From an uncultured Rhizobiaceae group bacterium (GTDB lineage: Bacteria > Pseudomonadota > Alphaproteobacteria > Rhizobiales > Rhizobiaceae), in the NCBI GenBank assembly GCA_937930845.1, contig CALHBJ010000001.1:682001-746000 (forward strand): a DNA stretch of 64,000 bases, given 5' to 3'. This document shows, one piece after another, positions 1 to 8,290 of this stretch; the stretch's first letter is position 1, and every line of letters starts with the position of its first letter. The translations under genes and the position numbers were made by a program. A model generated the notes under the pieces. The model searched no databases, was not told where the DNA came from, and saw only the letters and a program-made list of their open reading frames with translations.

Positions 1-606
1 GCCAGCTTTAGCGGCAAGGGCTGCGCGGGCATTTTTCAGAAATTCGGCGAATGCGGCGGTGTCAGAGGTGAACTCCACATCACCCTTGGTGCCGGCAACT
101 ACCAACGTTCCAGATGGGGTGGACTTTTCCAAGGTGCCCGAAATGCCTTTCAGGTACAGATCGGCTGTATCAGAAAACGGCACTTCAATTTCGCGCTCGC
201 TGCCCAGCAGATCCAGATCAGCCAAAACTCGTTGTTGAAGAATGGTCGGGGCACCGCTGGAAATGAGTTTGCGGGCAGCGCGCACATTTTTGCGCCCTTT
301 CACATGGGGCAAAGCCTGTTTGAGACCATCGTTCAAAATGCCACGATAGTTGGCACTGCGGGCGTCAGCCGGATCCACCTCGCTGGCGCTTAGATCAAGT
401 GTCAGCCGCGCCTGATGAAACGTGAAAGCGGGCAGTCCGTTGCCGACAACGGTTGACAGCAACAGCACCAGAAAGCCCATCGCGATCATGACGCAGGCAA
501 GGCCAGCATATTTGAAACGCGCTTCGGCGGCGAACCGCTTTGCCGTGTGGCGCTTGCGGGCGGTGGCCTTGGAAGCGGCTGGAATTGCGGGGGTCATATC
601 AGTCAT
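1..606 (-). CDS. pstA: Phosphate ABC transporter permease PstA (5' part, truncated by window edge)
   Basis: N-terminal 202 codons of PstA, an inner-membrane permease of the high-affinity phosphate importer. The visible part starts with a basic cytoplasmic stretch (KATARKRHTAKRF), one membrane segment (about residues 30-53), then a long periplasmic region, as in the DUF3333-containing N-terminus of alphaproteobacterial PstA. The MetI-type permease core lies beyond the left edge. The start at 606 overlaps the pstC stop (ATGACTGA); an in-frame ATG at 597 is the alternative. It is the third gene of pstS-pstC-pstA; pstB and phoU are expected further left but are not in the window. Expression should follow the Pho box in front of pstS. 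Confidence 0.88.
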   Translation of the reverse strand, partial: MTDMTPAIPAASKATARKRHTAKRFAAEARFKYAGLACVMIAMGFLVLLLSTVVGNGLPAFTFHQARLTLDLSASEVDPADARSANYRGILNDGLKQALPHVKGRKNVRAARKLISSGAPTILQQRVLADLDLLGSEREIEVPFSDTADLYLKGISGTLEKSTPSGTLVVAGTKGDVEFTSDTAAFAEFLKNARAALAAKAG

Positions 607-1990
607 ATTGTTCACGATATTTCTGCACCACGCGCAACGCGATGACGTTCAAGCAAAGGGTAATGACAAACAGCACCAGCCCCAGGGCGAAAGCAGCCAG
701 CGTCTTGGCGCTGTCAAACTCCTGATCGCCCACCAGCAAGGTCACGATTTGCACTGTTACGGTTGTCACCGCTTCCAGCGGGTTGATTGTCAAATTGGCC
801 GCAAGACCGGCGGCCATGACGACAATCATGGTTTCACCCACAGCCCGCGACACGGCCAGCAACATGGCAGACACGATGCCCGGCAGGGCGGCAGGCAACA
901 CAACCCGGCGGATTGTTTCAGACTTGGTTGCGCCCAGCCCGGCAGACCCATCGCGCAGGGATTGGGGCACCGCATTGATGACATCGTCTGACAGGGATGA
1001 AACGAAGGGAATGATCATGATGCCCATGACAAGACCCGCAGCCAGGGCGGATTCCGATGATACTGACAGGCCGATGCTTTCACCCCATCCGCGAATGGCA
1101 GGGGCCACGGTGAGCGCTGCGAAAAAACCGTAAACCACGGTTGGCACACCGGCGAGAATTTCAAGCAACGGCTTTGCCACCGCGCGAAAACGATCGCTGG
1201 CATAGTCGGACAGATAGATTGCCGACATCAACCCGATAGGCGCAGCCACGGACATGGCAATCAGGGTAATCAACAGGGTTCCTGCAAACAGGGGAACCGC
1301 ACCAAAGACAATCGAATTATCGGCTGAAGACGCATCGCTGCCGGCAGCTTCAAAGGCACTTTGGGGAGACCAGTGAATGCCAAACAGAAAGTCAAAGATT
1401 GAAACCTGTCCAAAGAAGCGCAGGGATTCAAAAATCAATGAAAAAACAATGCCGATCGTGGTGAAAATGGCCACGGCCGCACACGCAATCAGGCCGCCGC
1501 GAATGACCCGTTCAACCACGTGGCGGGCGCGTTTGACCGGAGTAATTTGCCGGAAAGCATAGAAAAACCCGGCCAACGCCAGGGCACAGATACAGATGCT
1601 GAGAAGCAGTGAGGATGTCGCTTGCAGGGACGCAACCAGTTGCGCGGCCTGTTCTTTGGCTTCGTCGCGAAAGCTGACAACACCGCCATTGGCAATGGCC
1701 AATGCATCACGGACAAATGCCTCGACCTGCGGTGTGGTCATCTGATCCAGAGCGTTGGAAAAATTCGACCGGATCGCGCCGTCGATCATTCGTTGGGCAA
1801 TCACATTCCATAACGGCATTATCAGCATGGCGGGCAGCGCTGTGAAAATGGCCGTGTAGAAACCGTGATAGGACGGCCTTGAATGCAACTTGGTCACCGC
1901 ACCATCCACGACTGCGTAAGCTCGTTTGCGGCCCATTCCATAGGCAGCAAAGGCGGCAATGATCACAATCAGGAAGAGTGTCAGGGACAT
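599..1990 (-). CDS. pstC: Phosphate ABC transporter permease PstC
   Basis: Inner-membrane permease that pairs with PstA to move phosphate delivered by PstS. The product of 463 residues is longer than E. coli PstC because of an extended N-terminal membrane/periplasmic region, usual in alphaproteobacteria. The C-terminal half holds the MetI-like permease core, with the EAA-like loop around GLGATKSETIRRVVLP. I chose the ATG at 1990 (MSLTLFL) because it begins a membrane segment directly; an upstream in-frame start at 2023 would add 11 unlikely residues. The stop overlaps the pstA start, implying translational coupling. About 90 bases separate it from pstS. Family assignment is firm. Confidence 0.93.
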   Translation of the reverse strand: MSLTLFLIVIIAAFAAYGMGRKRAYAVVDGAVTKLHSRPSYHGFYTAIFTALPAMLIMPLWNVIAQRMIDGAIRSNFSNALDQMTTPQVEAFVRDALAIANGGVVSFRDEAKEQAAQLVASLQATSSLLLSICICALALAGFFYAFRQITPVKRARHVVERVIRGGLIACAAVAIFTTIGIVFSLIFESLRFFGQVSIFDFLFGIHWSPQSAFEAAGSDASSADNSIVFGAVPLFAGTLLITLIAMSVAAPIGLMSAIYLSDYASDRFRAVAKPLLEILAGVPTVVYGFFAALTVAPAIRGWGESIGLSVSSESALAAGLVMGIMIIPFVSSLSDDVINAVPQSLRDGSAGLGATKSETIRRVVLPAALPGIVSAMLLAVSRAVGETMIVVMAAGLAANLTINPLEAVTTVTVQIVTLLVGDQEFDSAKTLAAFALGLVLFVITLCLNVIALRVVQKYREQYD

Positions 1991-2078
1991 ATTTGGGTTT
2001 CCGCACACATCATATGTGGCCAATCGTGTGTGAAAGCCGCCAACCGAAACTTATCCGTTGGCGGCGCACAGGTGTCAG

Positions 2079-3107
2079 TTACATTGCCAGGGGCTTGAGG
2101 GCCTTTGCGTCCGCAGCAACCGTCTCGCGGTCCTCTTTCGGCAAGGGTATCAGGCCCTTATCGGCCAGATAACCATCATCGCCCCAGGTGTCCTCATCGG
2201 TGAATTCGCTGACGAATTCGGCAATGCCGGGAATGACGCCCACATGTTCTTTTTTCACATAGAAGAACAGCGAGCGGGAAATGGGGTAATTGCCTTCTGC
2301 GATTTCTTCAAAACTGGGTTCAAAACCACCAACGGTGGCGCCTTGAATTTTGTCGGAGTTCTGATCAAGGAAGGAAAATCCAAAAATACCGACCGCATTC
2401 TTGTTGGCTTCCAGTTTTGAAACGATCAGATTGTCGTTTTCTCCCGCTTCCACATAGGCACCATCTTCACGAACCGCATGGGCTGCTTTTTTAAACGCTT
2501 TTTTGTCAGACTTTTGCAGGTCAGCCAGGAATTTGATTTTCTTGGCGCCACCCTCCATCGCCAGTTCAGCAAAAGCATCGCGTGTGCCAGATGTGGGCGG
2601 AGGGCCAAGCACTTCAATCTTCACGTTCGGCAGTGAAGCGTCCACATCGGCCCAGGTCTTATTGGGGTTGGCAACCAGTTTCCCGTCAACGGGAATTTCC
2701 TTGGCCAGCGCGCGGAAAATCTGCTCGCGTGTGAGGTTCAGTTCAATGCCACCTTTGACAGACCCCATGACAATGCCGTCAAAGCCCACTTTGACCTCAA
2801 CCGGCGTAACGCCATTTTCCACACAGGATTTGAACTCACCTTCTTTAATCCGTCGTGATGCATTTGTGATATCGGGTGTGGCTTCGCCAACGCCGGAGCA
2901 AAACAGTTTCATGCCTCCGCCGGAGCCGGTTGCTTCAACCACGGGGGTTTTGAATGTCGTTTTCTGGCCAAAGGTTTCAGCCACAGCCGTGGAAAACGGG
3001 AACACAGTGGATGAGCCAACAATTTGAATCTGATCGCGCGCCTGTGCGGCGGTGGAAATGGCAAGCGCTGCGCCCAGTGCCAGGGTAATTTTGAATGTAC
3101 CAGTCAT
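2079..3107 (-). CDS. pstS: Periplasmic phosphate-binding protein PstS
   Basis: Solute-binding protein of the Pst phosphate transporter (342 residues). It has a signal peptide (hydrophobic segment about residues 7-20, AQA-type cleavage site) followed by family motifs: GSSTVFPF just after the leader, GSGGGMK, and SGTRDAF, which bind the phosphate oxygens in this family. It is the first gene of pstS-pstC-pstA and follows phoR on the same strand. A three-repeat Pho box lies about 100-125 bases upstream, so induction by PhoB under phosphate limitation is expected. An AAGG element precedes the ATG at 3107. Confidence 0.95.
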   Translation of the reverse strand: MTGTFKITLALGAALAISTAAQARDQIQIVGSSTVFPFSTAVAETFGQKTTFKTPVVEATGSGGGMKLFCSGVGEATPDITNASRRIKEGEFKSCVENGVTPVEVKVGFDGIVMGSVKGGIELNLTREQIFRALAKEIPVDGKLVANPNKTWADVDASLPNVKIEVLGPPPTSGTRDAFAELAMEGGAKKIKFLADLQKSDKKAFKKAAHAVREDGAYVEAGENDNLIVSKLEANKNAVGIFGFSFLDQNSDKIQGATVGGFEPSFEEIAEGNYPISRSLFFYVKKEHVGVIPGIAEFVSEFTDEDTWGDDGYLADKGLIPLPKEDRETVAADAKALKPLAM

Positions 3108-3204
3108 CGCGGAGAACCTTTGTGTTTAAGGACCATGGTTTTGTGGAGAGCGGGAATGATGCTCCCGCTATGGCTAAGCTTTAACCAGGCCGTGCAAAGG
3201 CTTT

Positions 3205-3233
3205 GTGACAGTTATATTACAGTTTTATGACAA
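3205..3233 (-). promoter_or_regulatory. Pho box (PhoB-binding direct repeats) upstream of pstS
   Basis: Read on the minus strand, the sequence is TTGTCAT-N4-CTGTAAT-N4-CTGTCAC: three 7-bp repeats at an exact 11-bp period (3227-3233, 3216-3222, 3205-3211). This matches the known PhoB consensus of CTGTCAT-like repeats separated by four AT-rich bases. It lies between phoR and pstS and points toward pstS. That PhoB uses it is inferred. Confidence 0.87.
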
Positions 3234-3264
3234 GCGCCGCTGGCAGCGAAACAGCTGTGAATAA

Positions 3265-4314
3265 CTAACCTGGAACAGGCAACAGCACGGTCATGCACAC
3301 GCCCTTTCCCGGGGCGCTGGCGATGTGCAGCCGGCCGCGGTGCCGGTTCAAAATATGTTTGACAATCGCAAGCCCAAGGCCCGTGCCGCCAACACGGCGG
3401 GACCGGCCGGAATCGATGCGATAAAACCGCTCCTGCAAGCGCGGAATGTGTTCTTCAGCAATGCCTTCCCCCTCATCCGCCACCGATACGGCCCACACCG
3501 CAGACGTAAAGCGGGGAGCCGACTTTCTGGCTTCCACGTGTATTGTCACCTTGCCCCCCGCCTTCGAATATTTGCAGGCATTTTCCAGCAAATTCTGGAA
3601 CACCTGCGTCAATTGATCTGCATCTCCACAAACAATGCATTCCTCAAACTCCGGGGCAAAAACAAACTCCCTGTCTTCCCCCTCAGGTCTTTCGCGCACG
3701 GTTGCCACAACTGCCGCGATCACCGGAATCAGATCAAGCTGATGGGTTGGCCGGATGCGTTCTTCAGATTCAACACGGGAAAGCGACAGCAGGTCGCCGA
3801 TCAGCCGGTCCATGCGTGCAGCTTCGCGTTGCATGATTTCCAGAAACCGCGTCTGGGCCTGCGGGTCATCGCGTGCCGCCCCCTGAAGAGTTTCAATAAT
3901 ACCGGTCATTGTGGTGAGCGGCGATCGCAATTCATGGCTGACATTGGCCACAAAGTCGCTGCGCATCTGCGCTGCCTGCAACAGCGGCGTCACGTCTTTT
4001 AATGTAACGGCGACCACCGGGTTTTCGCGGTCCAGATAGATGGCCGTCAACCTGTAGGTGGCCGTTTGTGGCACCAGCAATTGCACATCGGCGCGGGCAC
4101 GGGCCTTTTCCTCAAAGGCCTGTTCCACACATTTCAGTGCATCGGGATTTCGAACCAGGCGCACAAAGGATTGTCCAACCAGCCCCCCACGCAAGCTCTC
4201 CCCAAACATCGTCTGGGCCGGGGCATTGGCATGGGCTATACGCCGGTCGGTATTGATGAGCAGAACCGGCTCATCAATGGCGTCCAGGATTAGGTGCAAG
4301 TCGCCTAATTGCAT
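3265..4314 (-). CDS. phoR: Phosphate regulon sensor histidine kinase PhoR, without membrane segments
   Basis: Sensor kinase expected to phosphorylate PhoB when phosphate is scarce. Domains in order: a PAS domain (about residues 5-110), a HisKA dimerisation domain with the H-box SHELRSP (phospho-accepting His127), and a HATPase_c domain with N, G1 and G2 boxes (QNLLENACKYS, DEGEGI, GTGLGLAIVKH). Unlike typical PhoR proteins it has no N-terminal membrane helices: the PAS domain begins at once. The ATG at 4314 has a GAAGGGG element about eight bases upstream, so this start looks genuine. It sits just upstream of pstS. PhoB is not in the window; it may lie with phoU beyond the left edge. Confidence 0.88.
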   Translation of the reverse strand: MQLGDLHLILDAIDEPVLLINTDRRIAHANAPAQTMFGESLRGGLVGQSFVRLVRNPDALKCVEQAFEEKARARADVQLLVPQTATYRLTAIYLDRENPVVAVTLKDVTPLLQAAQMRSDFVANVSHELRSPLTTMTGIIETLQGAARDDPQAQTRFLEIMQREAARMDRLIGDLLSLSRVESEERIRPTHQLDLIPVIAAVVATVRERPEGEDREFVFAPEFEECIVCGDADQLTQVFQNLLENACKYSKAGGKVTIHVEARKSAPRFTSAVWAVSVADEGEGIAEEHIPRLQERFYRIDSGRSRRVGGTGLGLAIVKHILNRHRGRLHIASAPGKGVCMTVLLPVPG

Positions 4315-4326
4315 TGCGCAGCCCCT

Positions 4327-5286
4327 TCAAGCGCCATCAGCGGTTTGACCGCCCTTGGTAAAAGCATCCACGAGTGCGGCACTCACCATGACATCAAGAT
4401 GCGCACCGCCGCCGTTTTTGAATATTGTGATTTCGTGTGGACCGGCACGCCCTGCTGAACCGTCAACCAGTTCATGGAGGTCGCCACAGATGGCGCCACG
4501 TTCGATCAGGCCGGTTTCCAGCGGAATTTTCAACTCGCCAATGTGTCCCAATGTGGTCGCTCGACTGTCAACAAACCAGCGCCCTCGACGGTGACACTCA
4601 TCGTCGGCTTCGCGCATATCGGCTTTGAATGCGCCCACAAGGTCCAGATGGGTGCCGGGCCGAAGAGCCGCTCCGCAAATGATGGGGTCGCGGGTCATGG
4701 TCGCACTACAAACGACATCCGCCTGCCCCACGGCTTCATCCAGATCATCCGCTATCTCAACCACCTGAAATTCATCTGCCATGCGGGCTGCAAGCGCTTC
4801 AGCGCGCCCTCGGGAACGGTTCCAAATGATCAATCGTGTTAGAGAAGGCCGCACCGATCTGTGAGCCCGGATCAACGGTTCAGCCATCGATCCGGCTCCC
4901 ACCATGGCAAGCGTTGTCACGTCTTTGCGGGCCAAAAGATCGCATCCCAGCGCACTGTCGGCGGCTGTTTTCCAGGCTGTGACTTCCGTACCATCCACCA
5001 AGGCGAAAAGCTGACCGGTTGTGGGTTCAAACAACATAACCTGGGCATGGACACTGGGCAGAGGTTTTGCCCGATTGGGATTTTCCGGCACCACGGTTGC
5101 TGCCTTTACGCCAGCTGCCACGCCCTCCACATAGGCGCTGCGCACCAGCATTGTGTTGTCGCCATTGTGGACAAATGTATCGCCGATGTCTGCCGGTGGG
5201 CGTTTATGGCCCTCGCGCAATGCCTCAATCAACATGGGCCAGTTGGCGCAGGCGCGCACATCATCTGCGCTCATCGATACAACCAT
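4327..5286 (-). CDS. Ornithine cyclodeaminase / mu-crystallin family NAD(P)-dependent enzyme
   Basis: A 319-residue member of the OCD/mu-crystallin family. It shows the amino-terminal substrate domain with R and K of the VRSAYVEG...GVKAATV region, the GALVD-like DGTEVTAWKTAADSAL segment, and the Rossmann motif VGAGSMA. Family members include ornithine cyclodeaminase, alanine dehydrogenase and imino-acid reductases; the sequence alone does not choose between them. The start is a GTG at 5289 immediately followed by an ATG at 5286; I chose the ATG because AAAGGGGAG then lies at better spacing. It ends 12 bases before phoR starts, so it may be co-transcribed with phoR. Mrp lies upstream on the same strand. 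Confidence 0.82.
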   Translation of the reverse strand: MVVSMSADDVRACANWPMLIEALREGHKRPPADIGDTFVHNGDNTMLVRSAYVEGVAAGVKAATVVPENPNRAKPLPSVHAQVMLFEPTTGQLFALVDGTEVTAWKTAADSALGCDLLARKDVTTLAMVGAGSMAEPLIRAHRSVRPSLTRLIIWNRSRGRAEALAARMADEFQVVEIADDLDEAVGQADVVCSATMTRDPIICGAALRPGTHLDLVGAFKADMREADDECHRRGRWFVDSRATTLGHIGELKIPLETGLIERGAICGDLHELVDGSAGRAGPHEITIFKNGGGAHLDVMVSAALVDAFTKGGQTADGA

Positions 5287-5326
5287 CACGCTCCCCTTTG
5301 ACCTTCAGGCGATGCGCTTGGCGCAT

Positions 5327-6463
5327 CTATTCAAAGACGATAGATGGGCCTGACTTCTTTTCGCCGTCAAGTTCGCTGGCGATGGCATCAGCGATTTGCT
5401 GGTAGATGCGGGCATGTTCACCATCCGGCGCGCTGTTGACAACGGGCGTTCCGGCATCGGAATTCACCCGAATGTCCATATGCAAAGGCACTGCGCCCAG
5501 AAACGGAACACCCAGCTTTTCAGCTTCGGCTTCCGCACCACCGTGGCCAAAGATATCGGTTTGTTCACCGCATTTGGGACAGATGAATGTGCTCATGTTT
5601 TCGACTATGCCGAGAATGGGCACGGACACTTTCTTGAACATGTTGAGGCCCTTGCGGGCGTCGATTAAGGATAAGTCCTGGGGTGTGGAGACAATCACAG
5701 CCCCTGACAGCGGCACCTGTTGGGCCATTGTCAGTTGCGCGTCACCGGTGCCAGGCGGCATGTCGACCACCAGTACATCCAGAGGCGCCCAATCGACTTC
5801 ACGCAACATTTGCGTCAGTGCGGAAATTACCATGGGTCCGCGCCAGATCATGGGTGTATCTTCGGCGACGAGAAACCCAATCGACATGACTTTCAGGCCA
5901 AGACCATCCATGGGCTTGAGAATGCGTCCATCGGCTTCGGGCTTGCCATTCAAGCCAAGCAGGCGTGGCAGGGACGGGCCATAGATATCAGCATCCAGCA
6001 CGCCCACTTTCAGGCCCGCGTTCTGCAATGCCAGCGCAAGATTTATGGAAGTTGTCGATTTGCCAACCCCGCCCTTGCCCGATGCAACGGCAATGATATG
6101 GCGCACGCCGGGCACGCCCGGCTGGGTATTTTCGCCAGCACCGGCAGCTGGGGCCGCCGGTTGGGCCGCACGCGCGGGCGGTTCAGCAGACGCTGAGCCC
6201 GCCTTGCGTTCAGCCGTCATGGCAACCATGGCGGAGGCCACCCCATCCATGCATTCGACAACCTTTTGGGCAGCCGTGCGCAAAGGCTCCAGCTCTTGTG
6301 CCCGATTGGCAGGAACGCTCAGGGAAAACATGACCTTCGCGCCCGCATCATCTTGAGTGATAAACGCGGGAGACACCATGCCGGCGGAGACGATATCGCC
6401 CTGCCCGTCCGGCAATTTGAGGCTGGACAGGGCTTTCAGCACCTGGTCTTTGGTAACGGTCAT
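5327..6463 (-). CDS. mrp: Mrp/ApbC-family P-loop ATPase, iron-sulfur cluster carrier
   Basis: Cytoplasmic ATPase of the Mrp/NBP35 family that binds and transfers Fe-S clusters. It has an N-terminal DUF59/MIP18-like domain (about 1-85), an Ala/Pro-rich linker (about 88-115), then the deviant Walker A motif GKGGVGKST (129-137), the switch DMPPGTGD (about 234-241), and the cluster-binding CPKC pair (295-298). The length of 378 residues is normal for proteobacterial Mrp. It is followed on the same strand by the cyclodeaminase-family gene, and the SCP2-domain gene lies just upstream. There is no reason in the context to suspect a specialised client. Confidence 0.94.
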   Translation of the reverse strand: MTVTKDQVLKALSSLKLPDGQGDIVSAGMVSPAFITQDDAGAKVMFSLSVPANRAQELEPLRTAAQKVVECMDGVASAMVAMTAERKAGSASAEPPARAAQPAAPAAGAGENTQPGVPGVRHIIAVASGKGGVGKSTTSINLALALQNAGLKVGVLDADIYGPSLPRLLGLNGKPEADGRILKPMDGLGLKVMSIGFLVAEDTPMIWRGPMVISALTQMLREVDWAPLDVLVVDMPPGTGDAQLTMAQQVPLSGAVIVSTPQDLSLIDARKGLNMFKKVSVPILGIVENMSTFICPKCGEQTDIFGHGGAEAEAEKLGVPFLGAVPLHMDIRVNSDAGTPVVNSAPDGEHARIYQQIADAIASELDGEKKSGPSIVFE

Positions 6464-6502
6464 ATTATATTTCGAGTTCCTGCCTTAACGGCGTCAGCTT
6501 GA

Positions 6503-6805
6503 TTAACCCAGGATTGAACCCAGCTGCATGGCGATGCCCATGTCGCCTTCAACCTTGAGCTTGCCAGACATGAATGCCATTTGGGCATTTTCTTCGCCCG
6601 CAGCAATGCTCTCAAACACGTCTTTATCCACAACTACGGTGCAATCGGCATCGCCATCATCATTGTTCACGACAGCCGGATCCTGAGCGCCATCAATCGT
6701 CAGCTTGCCATCATCACCAAAGTCAAATTTCACGACTTTCCCATCAATTGCGCCTTTTTCAGCGACGCGGCTAGCCATTTCGGCGGTGATTTCTTCGAGT
6801 GTCAT
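6503..6805 (-). CDS. Small SCP2 sterol-carrier/lipid-binding domain protein
   Basis: A 100-residue protein made of a single SCP2 fold: KVVKFDFGDDGKLTIDG, DADCTVVVDKDVF, the helix ESIAAGEENAQMAFMSGKLKVEGD and a C-terminal MQLGSIL. SCP2 domains bind acyl-CoAs and other lipids. It lies divergent to the beta-oxidation operon that starts at 6998, which fits a role in handling acyl-CoA; that link is inference. A GAGGAT element precedes the ATG at 6805. Stand-alone SCP2 proteins of this length are common in alphaproteobacteria. Confidence 0.88.
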   Translation of the reverse strand: MTLEEITAEMASRVAEKGAIDGKVVKFDFGDDGKLTIDGAQDPAVVNNDDGDADCTVVVDKDVFESIAAGEENAQMAFMSGKLKVEGDMGIAMQLGSILG

Positions 6806-6919
6806 TTTACAATCCTCAGATAAATAGGTGGCGTTTTTAAAAAATCAGCTCTCAATATGGAGGGTACCCGCATTGATTGCCATGGCAAACTTGCCCTTGC
6901 AGAAAAGCGGCGGCATAGT

Positions 6920-6941
6920 CAACATACTACCCAGTATGTTG
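6920..6941. promoter_or_regulatory. Perfect 9-bp inverted repeat, candidate TetR-type operator
   Basis: CAACATACT (6920-6928) and AGTATGTTG (6933-6941) form an exact inverted repeat with a 4-base spacer, in the divergent region between the SCP2 gene and the thiolase, 56 bases before the thiolase ATG. Length, symmetry and position suit an operator for a dimeric TetR-family repressor, a class that often controls fatty-acid degradation. No such regulator gene is in the window, so the binding protein is unknown. Confidence 0.5.
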
Positions 6942-6997
6942 GGCCTCCGCTTGCGGCGCTCGCCCAGATCATAAACCGGTCAATCAGGAGAATTCCC

Positions 6998-8176
6998 ATG
7001 CGCGAAGCCGTCATCGTTTCCACCGCTCGCACGCCCATCGGCAAAGCTTATCGCGGTGCTTTCAACAACACACCGTCGCAAACGCTTGGTGGTCATGCAA
7101 TTGAACATGCTGTGAAGCGTGCCGGCATCGACCCTGCCGAAGTTCAGGATGTCGTCATGGGTGCCGCAATGCAGCAGGGCGTCCAGGCCATGAATATTGG
7201 CCGCCAGGCGGCCCTACGCGGGGGCTTGCCTGTCTCGGTTGCCGGCATGTCACTGGATCGCCAATGCGCCTCCGGCATGATGGCAATTGCAACGGCCGCC
7301 AAACAGGTTGTCCACGACAATATGCCGATCTGCATTGGCGGTGGCGTGGAATCCATTTCCATGGTGCAGACAGGAGAAATGCGCACCGGCGTTGATAAAT
7401 CCCTGATCGCCATGCACCCCCATGTTTATATGTCGATGCTGGAAACTGCTGAAGTGGTCGCCGACCGCTATGGCATTTCACGCGATGCCATGGACGCCTA
7501 TGGGCTGCAGTCGCAACAGCGCGTTGCCGCTGCCCAGGAAGCTGGAAAATTTGATGACGAGATTGTGCCGCTGAAATCAACCATGGTCATGGTCAACAAG
7601 GAAACCGGCGAAAAAAGCGAGCATGAAGTCACGCTCGACAAGGATGAAGGCAATCGCGCCTCCACCACTTTGGAAGGGCTCAACGGCCTGAAACCAGTAC
7701 TTGGCCCGGACAAGACGATCACCGCTGGCAATGCCAGCCAATTGTCGGACGGCGCATCGGCTGCTGTGGTTATGGAAGCCAAGGAAGCCGAAAAGCGCGG
7801 ACTTGCCCCACTGGGTGCTTATCGCGGCATGGCCGTTGCCGGGCTGGAGCCGGACGAAATGGGCATCGGACCGGTTTTCGCCGTTCCCAAGCTGCTGGAA
7901 CGCTTTGGGCTAAAGATCGACGACATCGACCTTTGGGAACTCAATGAGGCGTTCGCTGTCCAGGTGCTGCATTGCCGCGATGTTCTGGGCATCGACAATG
8001 ATAAGCTCAATGTGAATGGCGGTGCCATCTCGATTGGCCACCCCTATGGGATGAGTGGTGCCCGCATGGTTGGACATGCGTTGATCGAAGGCAAGCGCCG
8101 CAATGCCAAATATGTTGTTTGCACCATGTGTGTCGGCGGCGGCATGGGCGCTGCGGGGCTGTTCGAAGTATTGTAA
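6998..8176 (+). CDS. Acetyl-CoA acyltransferase (thiolase)
   Basis: Catalyses the last step of beta-oxidation, cleavage of 3-ketoacyl-CoA with CoA. The 392-residue protein has all thiolase active-site elements: the nucleophile Cys90 in LDRQCASG, the NEAFA box in [23 protein letters not shown] with the catalytic His, and the C-terminal Cys in [11 protein letters not shown] start it at ATG 6998 ([10 protein letters not shown]), which has AGGAG seven bases upstream; translating further upstream adds non-family sequence. It is the first gene of a five-gene plus-strand operon with the FadB/FadJ-like protein, an SDR and two acyl-CoA dehydrogenases. Confidence 0.95.
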   Translation: MREAVIVSTARTPIGKAYRGAFNNTPSQTLGGHAIEHAVKRAGIDPAEVQDVVMGAAMQQGVQAMNIGRQAALRGGLPVSVAGMSLDRQCASGMMAIATAAKQVVHDNMPICIGGGVESISMVQTGEMRTGVDKSLIAMHPHVYMSMLETAEVVADRYGISRDAMDAYGLQSQQRVAAAQEAGKFDDEIVPLKSTMVMVNKETGEKSEHEVTLDKDEGNRASTTLEGLNGLKPVLGPDKTITAGNASQLSDGASAAVVMEAKEAEKRGLAPLGAYRGMAVAGLEPDEMGIGPVFAVPKLLERFGLKIDDIDLWELNEAFAVQVLHCRDVLGIDNDKLNVNGGAISIGHPYGMSGARMVGHALIEGKRRNAKYVVCTMCVGGGMGAAGLFEVL

Positions 8177-8185
8177 AAACGAGGC

Positions 8186-8211
8186 GCTCCTTTCGCCCTG
8201 GCGGAAGGAGC
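8186..8211 (+). other. Stable intergenic hairpin between thiolase and fadB/J-like gene
   Basis: GCTCCTTTCGCC (8186-8197) pairs with GGCGGAAGGAGC (8200-8211), a 12-bp stem with one wobble pair, starting ten bases after the thiolase stop. There is no run of T after it, so it does not look like a strong intrinsic terminator. An mRNA-stability or attenuation element that sets thiolase output above the downstream genes is possible. Confidence 0.4.
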
Positions 8212-8290
8212 TGCAAGCCCGCACATCAAAATGAGATGAAGCGTGTTGGGACTGTTCCCTTTGCCCAACACGCCCAATGGAGAAGCTGTG

